In this document: piece by piece, positions 6,768 to 14,702 of the stretch
Layout of the letters: each line of letters opens with the position of its first letter
How positions within the stretch are numbered: position 1 is the first letter of the stretch
Assembly (NCBI GenBank): GCA_009377495.1
Contig: WHTZ01000068.1
Location: 1 to 34,761, forward strand
Reading direction: 5' to 3'
Origin: Luteitalea sp.
GTDB taxonomy: Bacteria > Acidobacteriota > Vicinamibacteria > Vicinamibacterales > Vicinamibacteraceae
Length of the DNA: 34,761 nt
Position numbers and translations under genes: made by a program
The notes under the pieces: generated by a model
The model's input: the letters and a program-made list of their open reading frames with translations, nothing else
Told to the model about the DNA's origin: nothing
Databases searched by the model: none

Positions 6768-8471
6768 GTGCTTCAGCAGCGTGGCGAGGCGGCAGGCAAG
6801 ACATTCGACGTGGTCGTGGTCGGGGCGGGAGCCTCGGGCGGTTGGGCGGCGAAGCGCTTATCCGAGGCGGGATTGAACGTTGCGCTCCTCGATGCGGGCC
6901 GACCGCACACAGCCGAGGACCACCGCGAGCACATCCCACCGTTTCAGTTGAAGTATCGTGATCACGCTGCGGAGTTGATTCGTCGCACCCGCCCGCAACA
7001 AAAGGACTGCTACGCCTGCCAGGAGTACAACTACGACTGGTTCGTCAATGACCTCGAGGAGCCGTACACGACGCCACACGGCAAGCCTTTCAGTTGGCAA
7101 GGACGCATGCGTATCGTTGGGGGCCGGACGAACGTGTGGGGACGACAGAGCTATCGGTTCGGCGACCTCGATTTCAAGGCGACTTCGATCGATGGATTTG
7201 GCATGGATTGGCCGCTCAGCCATGCGGATCTCGCGCCCTATTACGACTTGGTCGAGGAGTACGTCGGTATCACCGGTATCGCTGAAGGTGCATTCGAGCT
7301 GCCAGATAGCAAGTTTCTGCCGCCGATGGGCATGACCTGCGCAGAGACCGCCCTGCGCACGAACGTCAAAGAAAAGCTTGGCCGGATCGTCACACTCGGC
7401 CGATCGGCAAACCTCACGCGCCCGGTCAACGGACGCGCGGCGTGCCACTACTGCGGACCCTGCGAGCGCGGCTGCGTCACGCGCTCGTACTTCAACGCTG
7501 CGTTCACGACGATCCCCGACGCGATCGAGACCGGTCGGTGCACGCTCGTGCCCAACGCCATGGCCTACAAAGTCGTGATGGACGGGGAGACCAGCCGCGC
7601 GAAGGGCGTGTTGTATATCGATCGTGTGACGCGGCAGCCGAAGGAGGTGTTCGGGCGCGTCGTCGTGTTGTGCGCGCAAGCGCTCGAGTCCGTCCGCATT
7701 TTGTTGAACTCGTCGACCCGGCAGTATGCGAGCGGTCTCGCGAACTCGAGTGGCGTCGTTGGCAAGTACCTGATGGACCACCTGTGGGTTGCGGGCGGCG
7801 CGCGCGCGGAGTTCCCACAGTTCTCGCAGAAGCCGTCCATGAACGCGCCGCAACGACCCAACGGCCTGTATGTGATTCGGTTTCGCAACCGCAAGGGCGA
7901 GAAGCCGTTCGGCAAGTTCCTACGCGGGTACGGATTCCAGGGGGGCGGGTCCACGGCGTTCAACCTGGGTGCGACAGGGTTTGGCGCGCAATACAAGGCT
8001 GCGGTGAAAGAAGGCGTGACCACCGTCAAACTCAATGGGTTCGGTGAGTGCTTACCTTACGAGACGAACTATGTCGAGATCGACCGCGCCGTCGTCGATG
8101 CGTTCGGCATTCCTGTGCTCCGCGTCCACATGACGTGGGGCGAGAACGAGCGTGCGATCATCCCGGACATGGCGGAGACCGCGGCTGAAATGCTCGACGC
8201 GGCAGGCGGGAAGAACATTGAGCCGTTTGCGGAGCCGAACCGCATCCCTGGCTTCGGTATCCACGAGATGGGTGTGGCGCGCATGGGGGCAGACCCCAAG
8301 ACGTCGGTGCTGAATCAGTTCCAACAAACACACGACATCAAGAATCTCTTTGTCATGGACGCAGCGGGCTTCACCTCCGGCGGCTGCCAGAATCCTACCC
8401 TCACCATCATGGCCCTCGCCGTGCGCTCGTGTGATTACCTGAAGGAGCAATTGCGAAAAGGGGAGGTCTAG
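6768..8471 (+). CDS. GMC-family FAD oxidoreductase (gluconate 2-dehydrogenase large-subunit-like)
   Basis: About 567 residues from GTG 6768, chosen because AAGGAGG at 6754-6760 sits seven bases upstream; an in-frame extension to 6702 would start inside the edge of a palindrome. The Rossmann FAD motif GAGASGG is at residues 19-25. GRTNVWGRQSYRF is the second GMC signature. The cysteine-rich CHYCGPCERGC is typical of the membrane-linked sugar/polyol dehydrogenase branch. The C-terminus carries GIHEMGVARMG and SGGCQNPTLTIMALAVR, with the conserved His and Asn of the GMC C-terminal domain. It probably oxidises a sugar, sugar acid or alcohol and passes electrons to a cytochrome or quinone. No partner small subunit or cytochrome gene is adjacent, which is unusual for this branch. 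There is no signal peptide, so export would need a partner. Confidence 0.9.
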   Translation: MLQQRGEAAGKTFDVVVVGAGASGGWAAKRLSEAGLNVALLDAGRPHTAEDHREHIPPFQLKYRDHAAELIRRTRPQQKDCYACQEYNYDWFVNDLEEPYTTPHGKPFSWQGRMRIVGGRTNVWGRQSYRFGDLDFKATSIDGFGMDWPLSHADLAPYYDLVEEYVGITGIAEGAFELPDSKFLPPMGMTCAETALRTNVKEKLGRIVTLGRSANLTRPVNGRAACHYCGPCERGCVTRSYFNAAFTTIPDAIETGRCTLVPNAMAYKVVMDGETSRAKGVLYIDRVTRQPKEVFGRVVVLCAQALESVRILLNSSTRQYASGLANSSGVVGKYLMDHLWVAGGARAEFPQFSQKPSMNAPQRPNGLYVIRFRNRKGEKPFGKFLRGYGFQGGGSTAFNLGATGFGAQYKAAVKEGVTTVKLNGFGECLPYETNYVEIDRAVVDAFGIPVLRVHMTWGENERAIIPDMAETAAEMLDAAGGKNIEPFAEPNRIPGFGIHEMGVARMGADPKTSVLNQFQQTHDIKNLFVMDAAGFTSGGCQNPTLTIMALAVRSCDYLKEQLRKGEV

Positions 8472-8479
8472 AGACGGCG

Positions 8480-8499
8480 GGGCTAAAGCCCGGCCCTAC
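8480..8499. repeat. Hairpin with TAAA loop and CTAC tail
   Basis: GGGC-TAAA-GCCC at 8480-8491 is followed by GGCCCTAC. It sits between the convergent ends of the GMC gene and xth. Same loop and tail as the elements at 1758 and 27582 (reverse) but a different stem. Confidence 0.5.
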
Positions 8500-8522
8500 T
8501 TCATCTTCGTGAGATCTCGCTA

Positions 8523-9272
8523 TCAGACCTCGAATTCGGCGACGAGCGGCGCGTGATCGCTGGTGCCGAAGTCCGCGAAGACACGGCAAGCACGGGCTGA
8601 CTGCGCCACGGACGTGGCGGCCAGGATGTAGTCGATGCGCCAGCCGATGTTCCGCTGACGCAGGTTGCGCCACGGTGCCCACCAGGTGAACAGTTGATCG
8701 TTGTCTGGATCGAGTGCTCTGCCCACGTCAACAAGTCCCTGGGCGAGGACGCGCTCGAAGAGCACACGCTCATCGGGGCGCTGGCCGACGGCGTTGGGCT
8801 TGCGCTCTTTCGGGTGGACGTCCATGTTGGTCCGCGCGACGTTCATGTCGCCACACACCACAAGCTGTTCTCCCTGTGCCCGTGTTGCGGCGACGTAGTT
8901 TCCCATGGCTTCGAGAAACTGAAGCTTCGCGGGAAAGTTGCGGCCGCCATTGGGGACGTAGACCGACGCTATCGTCAGACGATCCACGCGGAGGGACGCA
9001 ATCCGATGCTCCGTGTTGAAGTCGGGATGACAGACATCTGGCGATTTCTCGCAGCGCGCGCGGTGAACCAGCAGCGCGATACCGGAGTAGCCTTTACCGC
9101 CGTGCCAGTAGCTCCAGTAGCCCGCCATTTCGAAGAGCGCGATCGGGACCTGGTCCGCTGAGGCCTTGATCTCCTGCAGGCAGGCGACGTCTGGCTGCTC
9201 ACGGGCGAGCAAGTCGGCAACCTCGCCAGCCCGCGCACGGATGCCGTTAACGTTCCACGACAGGATTTTCAT
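8523..9272 (-). CDS. xth: Exodeoxyribonuclease III
   Basis: 249 residues from ATG 9272 (MKILSWNVNGIRA), which is the canonical family N-terminus; an in-frame extension to 9329 has no family similarity. Metal and catalytic residues are in place: N7, E34 in LQEIKA, the GDMNVA Asp/Asn pair, and the C-terminal TSDHAPL with the catalytic His at about 240. It acts as a Mg2+-dependent AP endonuclease and 3'-5' exonuclease in base-excision repair. Length and motifs are normal. It is a stand-alone gene, divergent from the lipoprotein-sorting-like gene, with 122 bases between the starts. Confidence 0.95.
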   Translation of the reverse strand: MKILSWNVNGIRARAGEVADLLAREQPDVACLQEIKASADQVPIALFEMAGYWSYWHGGKGYSGIALLVHRARCEKSPDVCHPDFNTEHRIASLRVDRLTIASVYVPNGGRNFPAKLQFLEAMGNYVAATRAQGEQLVVCGDMNVARTNMDVHPKERKPNAVGQRPDERVLFERVLAQGLVDVGRALDPDNDQLFTWWAPWRNLRQRNIGWRIDYILAATSVAQSARACRVFADFGTSDHAPLVAEFEV

Positions 9273-9394
9273 GCGGGATGCGGCACCTGCTGCAGTATGC
9301 ATTCCATATCCCGGTACATAGCACAGCATCGCCGTTCCTGCGTTACGATGAGATTGCAGGCCGCCGCGCCGCCGGACCTAGGGAGCAGCAAAGA

Positions 9395-10138
9395 ATGCAC
9401 CGACTCAAGCAGAGCGTCGCACTGGCTGGTCTCGTATCCCTGTGGAGCACGGGAGCCTCCTCGCAGACGGTCGACGAGCTCGTTCAAAAGAACCTGGCCG
9501 CCTTGGGCGGCGAAGCCGCACTGCGACGCGTGGAAGCCATCCAGAGCAGCGGGACAATGACGGGCCCCAAAGGACAGAAGGCCGAGCTCACGACGTGGAC
9601 GAAGCGCCCGAACATGAGGCGACAAGACGTCCAGGTAGATGGTCAAACCATCACGAACGCCTTTGACGGGAAGGACCTATGGATACGCCATCCGCGCATG
9701 GGCGATGGGCCGCAGGTCATGGGCGGTGACGCCGTGGAGTCGGCAGCTGGGGCAAGCTTCGATCCGCCATTCCTCGACTACGAGGCGCGCGACATCGACG
9801 TCGAGCTGCAAGGCACCGTGCAAGTCGACGGCAAGACGGCGTACAAGTTGCAACTGTCTTACCCGAAGGGCCCGAGCCCGATCGTTTATCTCGACGAAAC
9901 GACGGGGCTCGTTCTGAGAACCATCATCCAGGACGAGGTCGAAGGTAAGAAGGTCGCGCGCGAGGAGCGCTTCTCGGACTGGCGGAACGTCGCCGGCATC
10001 ATGCTGCCATTCCGGACCGAGACCCTCATGAACGGCCGCCCCATGACGACGGTTACCTTGAGCAAGGTGAGGGTGAACCCACAAATCGACGCCAGCCTGT
10101 TCCGGATGCAGGGGTCACCTCGAGAGATCGAGCGCTAA
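9395..10138 (+). CDS. Outer-membrane lipoprotein-sorting-like (LolA/LolB fold) exported protein
   Basis: 247 residues from ATG 9395, with GGGAGC at 9381-9386. A signal peptide (MHRLKQSVALAGLVSLWSTG, cleavage about ASSQT) precedes VDELVQKNLAALGGEAALRR, a common opening of the 'outer membrane lipoprotein-sorting protein' family in Acidobacteria. The body alternates beta-strand segments such as IQSSGTMTGPKGQKAELTTW, TAYKLQLSYPKGPSPIVYLD and GLVLRTIIQDEVEGKKVARE. This fits an open beta-barrel half-pipe that binds lipid tails. It is not next to lolCDE, so a true LolA role is uncertain and a general lipid- or substrate-binding periplasmic role is equally possible. Confidence 0.75.
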   Translation: MHRLKQSVALAGLVSLWSTGASSQTVDELVQKNLAALGGEAALRRVEAIQSSGTMTGPKGQKAELTTWTKRPNMRRQDVQVDGQTITNAFDGKDLWIRHPRMGDGPQVMGGDAVESAAGASFDPPFLDYEARDIDVELQGTVQVDGKTAYKLQLSYPKGPSPIVYLDETTGLVLRTIIQDEVEGKKVAREERFSDWRNVAGIMLPFRTETLMNGRPMTTVTLSKVRVNPQIDASLFRMQGSPREIER

Positions 10139-10166
10139 AAGACGATCCTCTCAGGTATCGTGGTTT

Positions 10167-10184
10167 TATATTCCGCCAAATATA
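10167..10184. promoter_or_regulatory. TATATT-N6-AATATA palindrome (possible ModE-type site)
   Basis: TATATT at 10167-10172 and AATATA at 10179-10184 flank six bases. On the minus strand the left half extends to CGCTATATT, like the half-site of the E. coli ModE box. The right half matches less well. It is an AT-rich island in the convergent space beside a ModE-like gene, but it is not upstream of modA or of the regulator, which argues against a simple operator. Confidence 0.25.
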
Positions 10185-10232
10185 GCGGGTCGTGTATCCT
10201 AGTGCCACGTGGCCGTCGTGACCCGTGAGCGC

Positions 10233-10604
10233 TTACGGCACCCGCGCGACGCCCGATCGTCGCGGCGATGGTCGCACGCGGCGCTCCAGAGCGGCCGCGT
10301 CCCGTGCGATGGCGTGGCGTGTGGCGGCTTCCATGGCGTGGTAGCGCCGAATGATCTCGAGCCCGAATGGTGTGAGCGTGGCAGCTCCGCCGCGCCGGCC
10401 GCCGAGCAGGGTGCGGACGGCTGGCTCGCGGAACATCCGATTGACGCTGTCGACGAGCAGCCAGGCACGACGGTAGGACATATCCATCGCGCGGGCCGCG
10501 GCACTGATCGAGCCGTGATCGCGGATGCCCTCGAGGAGCTGGATCTTGCCCGGACCGATCCAAGCGTCCGCACGGAAGTACACGCGCAAGAAGAGCCTCG
10601 TCAT
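10233..10604 (-). CDS. ModE N-terminal-type HTH regulator (stand-alone domain)
   Basis: 123 residues. KIQLLEGIRDHGSISAAARA followed by MDMSYRRAWLLVDSVNRMF is the winged HTH of ModE and of the LysR-like 'MopB' group. GGRRGGAATLTPFGLEIIRRY is the conserved wing region. The C-terminal molybdate-binding TOBE domains of full ModE are absent, so this is the short one-domain form; how it senses molybdate is not evident from sequence. It is divergent from modA (61 bases between starts) and so probably represses or tunes modABC. The final 25 residues are Arg/Pro-rich with no known role. Confidence 0.88.
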   Translation of the reverse strand: MTRLFLRVYFRADAWIGPGKIQLLEGIRDHGSISAAARAMDMSYRRAWLLVDSVNRMFREPAVRTLLGGRRGGAATLTPFGLEIIRRYHAMEAATRHAIARDAAALERRVRPSPRRSGVARVP

Positions 10605-10665
10605 GACATCGTCATCCTATGCCATGCGCGGCGACCGCCGTTGTATCAGGCCAGGACTGGGGTCG

Positions 10666-11436
10666 ATGCTGAGAGTCATGGTTGCGGTCGTGCTGGCAGG
10701 GATGGCCGTGACCCCGGGTCTTGTCGCCCAGCAGCCTCCCGGTATCGCCGCCGCCGCCAATCTGAAGTTCGCGCTGGAGGAGGTCGCGCAGCAGTTCGGG
10801 GCGCAGCACGGCGAGCGGGTCAACCTCATCTTCGGGTCTTCGGGTAATCTGACCCGCCAAATCATCGATGGTGCGCCGTTCGAGCTGTTTCTCTCCGCGG
10901 ATGAGGAATTCGTCAACAAGCTTGCCGATGCCGGCCTCACCCGTGATCGGGGCGTGCTCTACGCTGTCGGTCGCCTCGTGGTTTTCGCCCCAGCGGGGTC
11001 GCCGCTGAAGACCGACGCGCGTCTCGACGGACTGCGCGCGCTGCTCGCCAGCGGCGAGGTCCGGCGATTCGCGATTGCCAATCCAGAGTATGCGCCGTAC
11101 GGGCGTGCTGCGGAGGCCGTGCTGCGCGCGAAGGGTCTGTGGGAGCAGCTGCGACCGTCGCTCATCTTGGGCGAGAGTATCGCGCAGGCGGCGCAGTTTG
11201 CGACCACCGGCAACGCTGTGGGCGGGTTGCTCGCCTACTCGCTCGTGCTGGCCCCGCCGCTGCGTGACAAGGGCACCTACGCCTTGCTGTCCGAGGCGGA
11301 CCACCCTCCGCTGCGACAACGGATGGTGCGCCTCGAGCGCGCCGGTCCGATTGCAGAGCGCTTCTATCGGTACTTGCAGGAGCCCACGGCGCGCGACGTG
11401 CTGCGCCAGTATGGCTTCGCTGCACCCGGCGACTGA
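10666..11436 (+). CDS. modA: Molybdate ABC transporter substrate-binding protein
   Basis: 256 residues from ATG 10666 (MLRVMVAVVLAGMAVTPGLV, cleavage about LVAQQ). This start is preferred over an upstream in-frame extension to 10525 that would overlap the divergent regulator. The mature N-terminus IAAAANLKFALEEVAQQF and the oxyanion loop LIFGSSGNLTRQI are the ModA signatures. FELFLSADEEFVNKL and IANPEYAPYGRAAEAVL complete the periplasmic binding fold. It captures molybdate (or tungstate) in the periplasm and delivers it to ModB. It is followed 11 bases later by modB. Confidence 0.95.
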   Translation: MLRVMVAVVLAGMAVTPGLVAQQPPGIAAAANLKFALEEVAQQFGAQHGERVNLIFGSSGNLTRQIIDGAPFELFLSADEEFVNKLADAGLTRDRGVLYAVGRLVVFAPAGSPLKTDARLDGLRALLASGEVRRFAIANPEYAPYGRAAEAVLRAKGLWEQLRPSLILGESIAQAAQFATTGNAVGGLLAYSLVLAPPLRDKGTYALLSEADHPPLRQRMVRLERAGPIAERFYRYLQEPTARDVLRQYGFAAPGD

Positions 11437-11447
11437 CGGCGGGGCTT

Positions 11448-12116
11448 ATGGATTGGACGGCGTTCACACTCTCGATTCAGCTCGGCGCAGGCACGCTGGC
11501 ATTGCTGCTGCCGATCGGCGTGGCGCTCGGTCGCACGCTCGCCGTGCATCGGTTCGCGGGAAAGGGAATAGTCGAGGCGCTGGTGGCGCTGCCGCTCGTC
11601 TTGCCGCCCACGGTACTGGGCTTCTATCTCTTGGTCGCTTTTGGCGGCCGATCCCCTCTGGGACGATTCTTCGCGTCGCTGACCAGTCAGTCACTGGCGT
11701 TCAGCTTCGAGGGGTTGTTGCTCGCGTCCCTGCTGGTGAACCTTCCCTTTGCGGTGCAGCCCATCCAGCGGGCGTTCGAGAGCATTCCTGTCGATGTGCG
11801 TGAGGCCGCGGCGTGCTGTGGGATGCCTTGGTGGCGCGCATGGCTCGCCATTGAGCTCCCCCTCGCGTGGCCCGGCATCGTAACCGCGGCCGTGTTGACC
11901 TTTGCGCACACGCTCGGGGAGTTCGGCGTTGTCTTGATGGTCGGCGGCAACATCCCCGCCGAGACCCGGACGCTGAGCATTGCCATCTACGACCGGATGC
12001 AGGCTTTCGACGACCGAGGCGCGGGCATCATGGCGGCGATGCTCCTGATCGTTGCGCTGGCAACCCTGGCCATCACCAACGCTCTGAGCCGGCGGGTTGG
12101 GCGACGGCATGCGTGA
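11448..12116 (+). CDS. modB: Molybdate ABC transporter permease
   Basis: 222 residues with five or more hydrophobic helices; the N-terminus (MDWTAFTLSIQLGAGTLALL) is itself a membrane segment. LVALPLVLPPTVLGFYLLVA is the typical ModB second helix. The cytoplasmic coupling motif (EAAACCGMPWWRAWLAIELP, then LAWPGIVTAAVLTFAHTLGE) is the EAA loop that docks on ModC. It is the membrane pore of the molybdate importer. Tightly packed: 11 bases after modA, and its stop overlaps the modC start. Confidence 0.95.
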   Translation: MDWTAFTLSIQLGAGTLALLLPIGVALGRTLAVHRFAGKGIVEALVALPLVLPPTVLGFYLLVAFGGRSPLGRFFASLTSQSLAFSFEGLLLASLLVNLPFAVQPIQRAFESIPVDVREAAACCGMPWWRAWLAIELPLAWPGIVTAAVLTFAHTLGEFGVVLMVGGNIPAETRTLSIAIYDRMQAFDDRGAGIMAAMLLIVALATLAITNALSRRVGRRHA

Positions 12117-13266
12117 AACGGCGATGCTGACAGTCGGCGTTCACCAGAGCGTCCCGATTCCGTTGGACATCGACCTGTCATGCGGTGCTGGCGAGGTGCT
12201 GGCGGTGTTCGGGCCGTCGGGCAGTGGCAAGACGACCCTTCTGCGCTGCATCGCCGGCTTGCACCGCCCGCGACGAGCTCGTATCGTCTGCGCGGGCGAG
12301 ACCTGGACCGACACCGACGCTGGGATTCACGTGCCGACGGAACGGCGACGCGTGGGGCTCGTCTTCCAGGACTACGCCCTATTCCCGCACCTCACGGCTC
12401 GCGGAAACGTGATGGCGGCGTTGGGCGACCGACCACGACAGGAGCGGTGCCAGGAGGCGGACCGCTGGTTGGCGGCGGTGCACCTGAACGGGCTCGAATC
12501 GCGGCGGGCCGCGGCGCTCTCGGGTGGGCAGCGGCAACGGGTCGCGCTGGCGCGCGCGCTGGCGCGAGATCCCCACGTGCTCCTGCTCGATGAGCCGTTC
12601 GCCGCCGTTGATCGCGCAATCCGGACGAAGTTACATGACGAGCTCGACGCGTTGCGGCGACGCGTGCGTATTCCTATGCTGCTGGTCACGCATGATTTTC
12701 AGGACGTCGTGCGTCTTGCGACCGACGTCCTCGTGATTGAGCGTGGACGGGCGATTGCCGCCGGTCCGATCGAGACGCTCACCAGCCGCGCGGACATCCC
12801 GTGGTCTCATCATGCGCTCGACGCGGGCAGTGTGTTCGATGGGCGCGTACGTACCCGCGAGCGCGCTCGCGGACTGGCCGACCTGGAGTTTACCGGCGGC
12901 GGCCTGGTGGTGCCGGATCGAGGCCTGGCAATTGGTGCCCACGTGCGGCTGCGCATCCCTGCCCGCGAGGTCATTCTGGCCATCAATCGCCCCGAAGGGT
13001 TGAGCCTGCACAACATCCTGGAGGGTCGCGTCAGCGCGATCACGCAGCATGGAGACGAGCATCTCGTGCAGGTTGCTGTGGGTGACGCACGGCTCCTCGC
13101 GGCGGTCACGCGCGACGCCGTCAACCGGCTTGCGCTCGCGCCGGGGAGACCGGTGTTCGCTCTGATCAAGTCATTGTCGATTGATACGTTCGGTCCGCAC
13201 GCCGCTGGTGGTTTCAATCGAGGCGATACGTCCGCTTCGCCAGAGTATACGACAGATCCACGATGA
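12109..13266 (+). CDS. modC: Molybdate ABC transporter ATP-binding protein
   Basis: 385 residues from ATG 12109, which overlaps the modB stop; an ATG at 12097 is also in frame. Walker A GPSGSGKTT is at residues 35-43, the signature LSGGQ at 137-141, Walker B LLLDEP with D161, and the switch His in LVTHDF. After the ATPase domain, residues about 290-370 form a TOBE/Mop domain (LSLHNILEGRVSAITQHGDE, LVQVAVGDARLLAAVTRDA), the molybdate-sensing part of ModC. The last 53 bases overlap the 3' end of the opposing uxaC gene, so the 15-20 residue tail after FALIKSLSIDTFG may be a late extension. Confidence 0.94.
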   Translation: MRETAMLTVGVHQSVPIPLDIDLSCGAGEVLAVFGPSGSGKTTLLRCIAGLHRPRRARIVCAGETWTDTDAGIHVPTERRRVGLVFQDYALFPHLTARGNVMAALGDRPRQERCQEADRWLAAVHLNGLESRRAAALSGGQRQRVALARALARDPHVLLLDEPFAAVDRAIRTKLHDELDALRRRVRIPMLLVTHDFQDVVRLATDVLVIERGRAIAAGPIETLTSRADIPWSHHALDAGSVFDGRVRTRERARGLADLEFTGGGLVVPDRGLAIGAHVRLRIPAREVILAINRPEGLSLHNILEGRVSAITQHGDEHLVQVAVGDARLLAAVTRDAVNRLALAPGRPVFALIKSLSIDTFGPHAAGGFNRGDTSASPEYTTDPR

Positions 13267-14617
13267 GCTCGTGTGCCTCTTCCTCTTCGAGGATATGTCG
13301 CGTGACGAGGCGGGCGAGGAAGGTCGCATCCACGCGTCGACACAAGTCGTGCCTTGCGGGAATCGAAGGGAACGCGCGCGTGTCGTCGTTGAACCCGGCC
13401 GTATTGTAGAAGCCGGTTGTCTCGGTGACCGCGTGCCGGAACCTCAACATGCCTTCGATGGAGTCGTAGAACCACCATGGCGGACCGAGCCGCACGGCGG
13501 GATAGTGGCCTGCGATCGGCGCGAGCTCGCGCGTATACGTGCTTTCGTCCAGCGTGAACAGCACGAGCGTGAACGTGGGCTCGTTGCCGTACTTGTTGAG
13601 CAGCGCGTGGAGGTTACGCGTGTACTCGGTGGCCACGGGGATGTCGCACCCGCGGTCGGAGCCGAAGCGCTGATGCACCCGCTGATTATGGTTACGGAGC
13701 GAGCCGGGGTGGATCTGCATGACGAGCCCATCCTCGACGCTCATGCGCGCGAATTCCATGAGCATGTGCGCCGTGAAGGCCTGCGCATCGTCTGCCGATG
13801 CTTGACCCTTCAGGGCGCGCGTGAAGATGACCTCGGCTTCGGCGTCCGGGAGCTCGTGCGTGTATGGCGTGATGACGGCGTGGTCCGTGGCCGAGGCGCC
13901 CTGCGCCTTGAAGAAGTTGCGCCGCTCCTCGAGCGCCGCAACGAAGGTGCGAAACTGAGTAATCTCCTGCCCGGCTTGCTCGCCTAGACGCGTAATTTCA
14001 GCCCGCCATCTCGGGTGTCGGATGTCAACCGCGAGGTCCGGGCGGAACGTGGGACGGATGTTTCCCTTCCAACCGGAGCTGCGAATTCGCTGGTGCGCCT
14101 CGAGCGTGTCACTCGCAGCGTCGGTTGTGCACAACACCTCGATATTGAATCGATCGAAGAGTGCGCGTGGCCGGAACTCCGGTCGTGCGAGCTTCTCCTG
14201 CAGCTCGTCGTAGATGGCCATTGCCGTAGCGCTCTCGAGCCGCTGAGATATACCAAACACGCCTTCGAGCTCGTCAGTGAGCCAGCAGCCCGTCGGCGTG
14301 GCGCGAAAGAGGTGAAAGTGGTCGGCGAAGAGCTGCCAGACCTTGCGCGGATCGGATTCTACAGCCGCGCCGTCGAGCGCCTGGATGCCGAGACGCTCGA
14401 GCGGGACGCCTTGTGAGTAGAGCATCCGCGTGACGTAGTGATCGGGCACCACCAACAGCGCCGCCGGATCAGGAAACGGAGCATCTTCGGCCAGCAGTGT
14501 GGGATCGACGTGGCCATGGGGACAGACAAGCGGAAGCGATGCCGCCCGTTCGTAGAGCGCACGGGCGACCCTCCGCGTCGCGGGGTCGGGATCGAAGTAG
14601 CGGTTCGGATTGAGCAT
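13214..14617 (-). CDS. uxaC: Glucuronate isomerase
   Basis: 467 residues, full family length. The opening FDPDPATRRVARALYERAAS and PLVCPHGHVDP (metal-binding HxH) match uronate isomerases of the amidohydrolase superfamily. Other conserved parts are GCWLTDELEGVFG, EVLCTTDAASDTLEAH, the GLVMQIHPGSLRNHN strand-loop, and GRHDLCRR-like IPARHDLCRRVDA near the C-terminus. It interconverts D-glucuronate/fructuronate or galacturonate/tagaturonate in the cytoplasm, the first step of hexuronate breakdown. No other uronate genes (uxaA, uxaB, kdgK) are adjacent. The gene ends inside the 3' end of modC (53 bp antisense overlap), and a strong palindrome lies just upstream of its start, between it and grpE. 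Confidence 0.95.
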   Translation of the reverse strand: MLNPNRYFDPDPATRRVARALYERAASLPLVCPHGHVDPTLLAEDAPFPDPAALLVVPDHYVTRMLYSQGVPLERLGIQALDGAAVESDPRKVWQLFADHFHLFRATPTGCWLTDELEGVFGISQRLESATAMAIYDELQEKLARPEFRPRALFDRFNIEVLCTTDAASDTLEAHQRIRSSGWKGNIRPTFRPDLAVDIRHPRWRAEITRLGEQAGQEITQFRTFVAALEERRNFFKAQGASATDHAVITPYTHELPDAEAEVIFTRALKGQASADDAQAFTAHMLMEFARMSVEDGLVMQIHPGSLRNHNQRVHQRFGSDRGCDIPVATEYTRNLHALLNKYGNEPTFTLVLFTLDESTYTRELAPIAGHYPAVRLGPPWWFYDSIEGMLRFRHAVTETTGFYNTAGFNDDTRAFPSIPARHDLCRRVDATFLARLVTRHILEEEEAHELIVDLSYTLAKRTYRLD

Positions 14618-14636
14618 GATTGGGAAAACGGCGAAG

Positions 14637-14693
14637 AAAGGGGACAGGCCCCTTTTCCGCTTACGGACGACGGAAAAGGGGCCTGTCCCCTTT
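14637..14693. repeat. REP-like perfect palindrome (GGGGACAGGCCCC core)
   Basis: Perfect 23-bp arms at 14637-14659 and 14671-14693 flank an 11-base loop. Each arm contains GGGGACAGGCCCC followed by TTTTCCG, so the arms are internally near-palindromic too. It lies between the end of grpE and the start of uxaC. Transcription leaving grpE would form this hairpin, so a terminator or mRNA-stability role is possible. Confidence 0.9.
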
Positions 14694-14702
14694 TTTCCCG
14701 TT

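Noticed and set aside
6858..7853. 331-residue minus-strand frame in the GMC gene
   Set aside because: Antisense of an intact, motif-complete flavoprotein.
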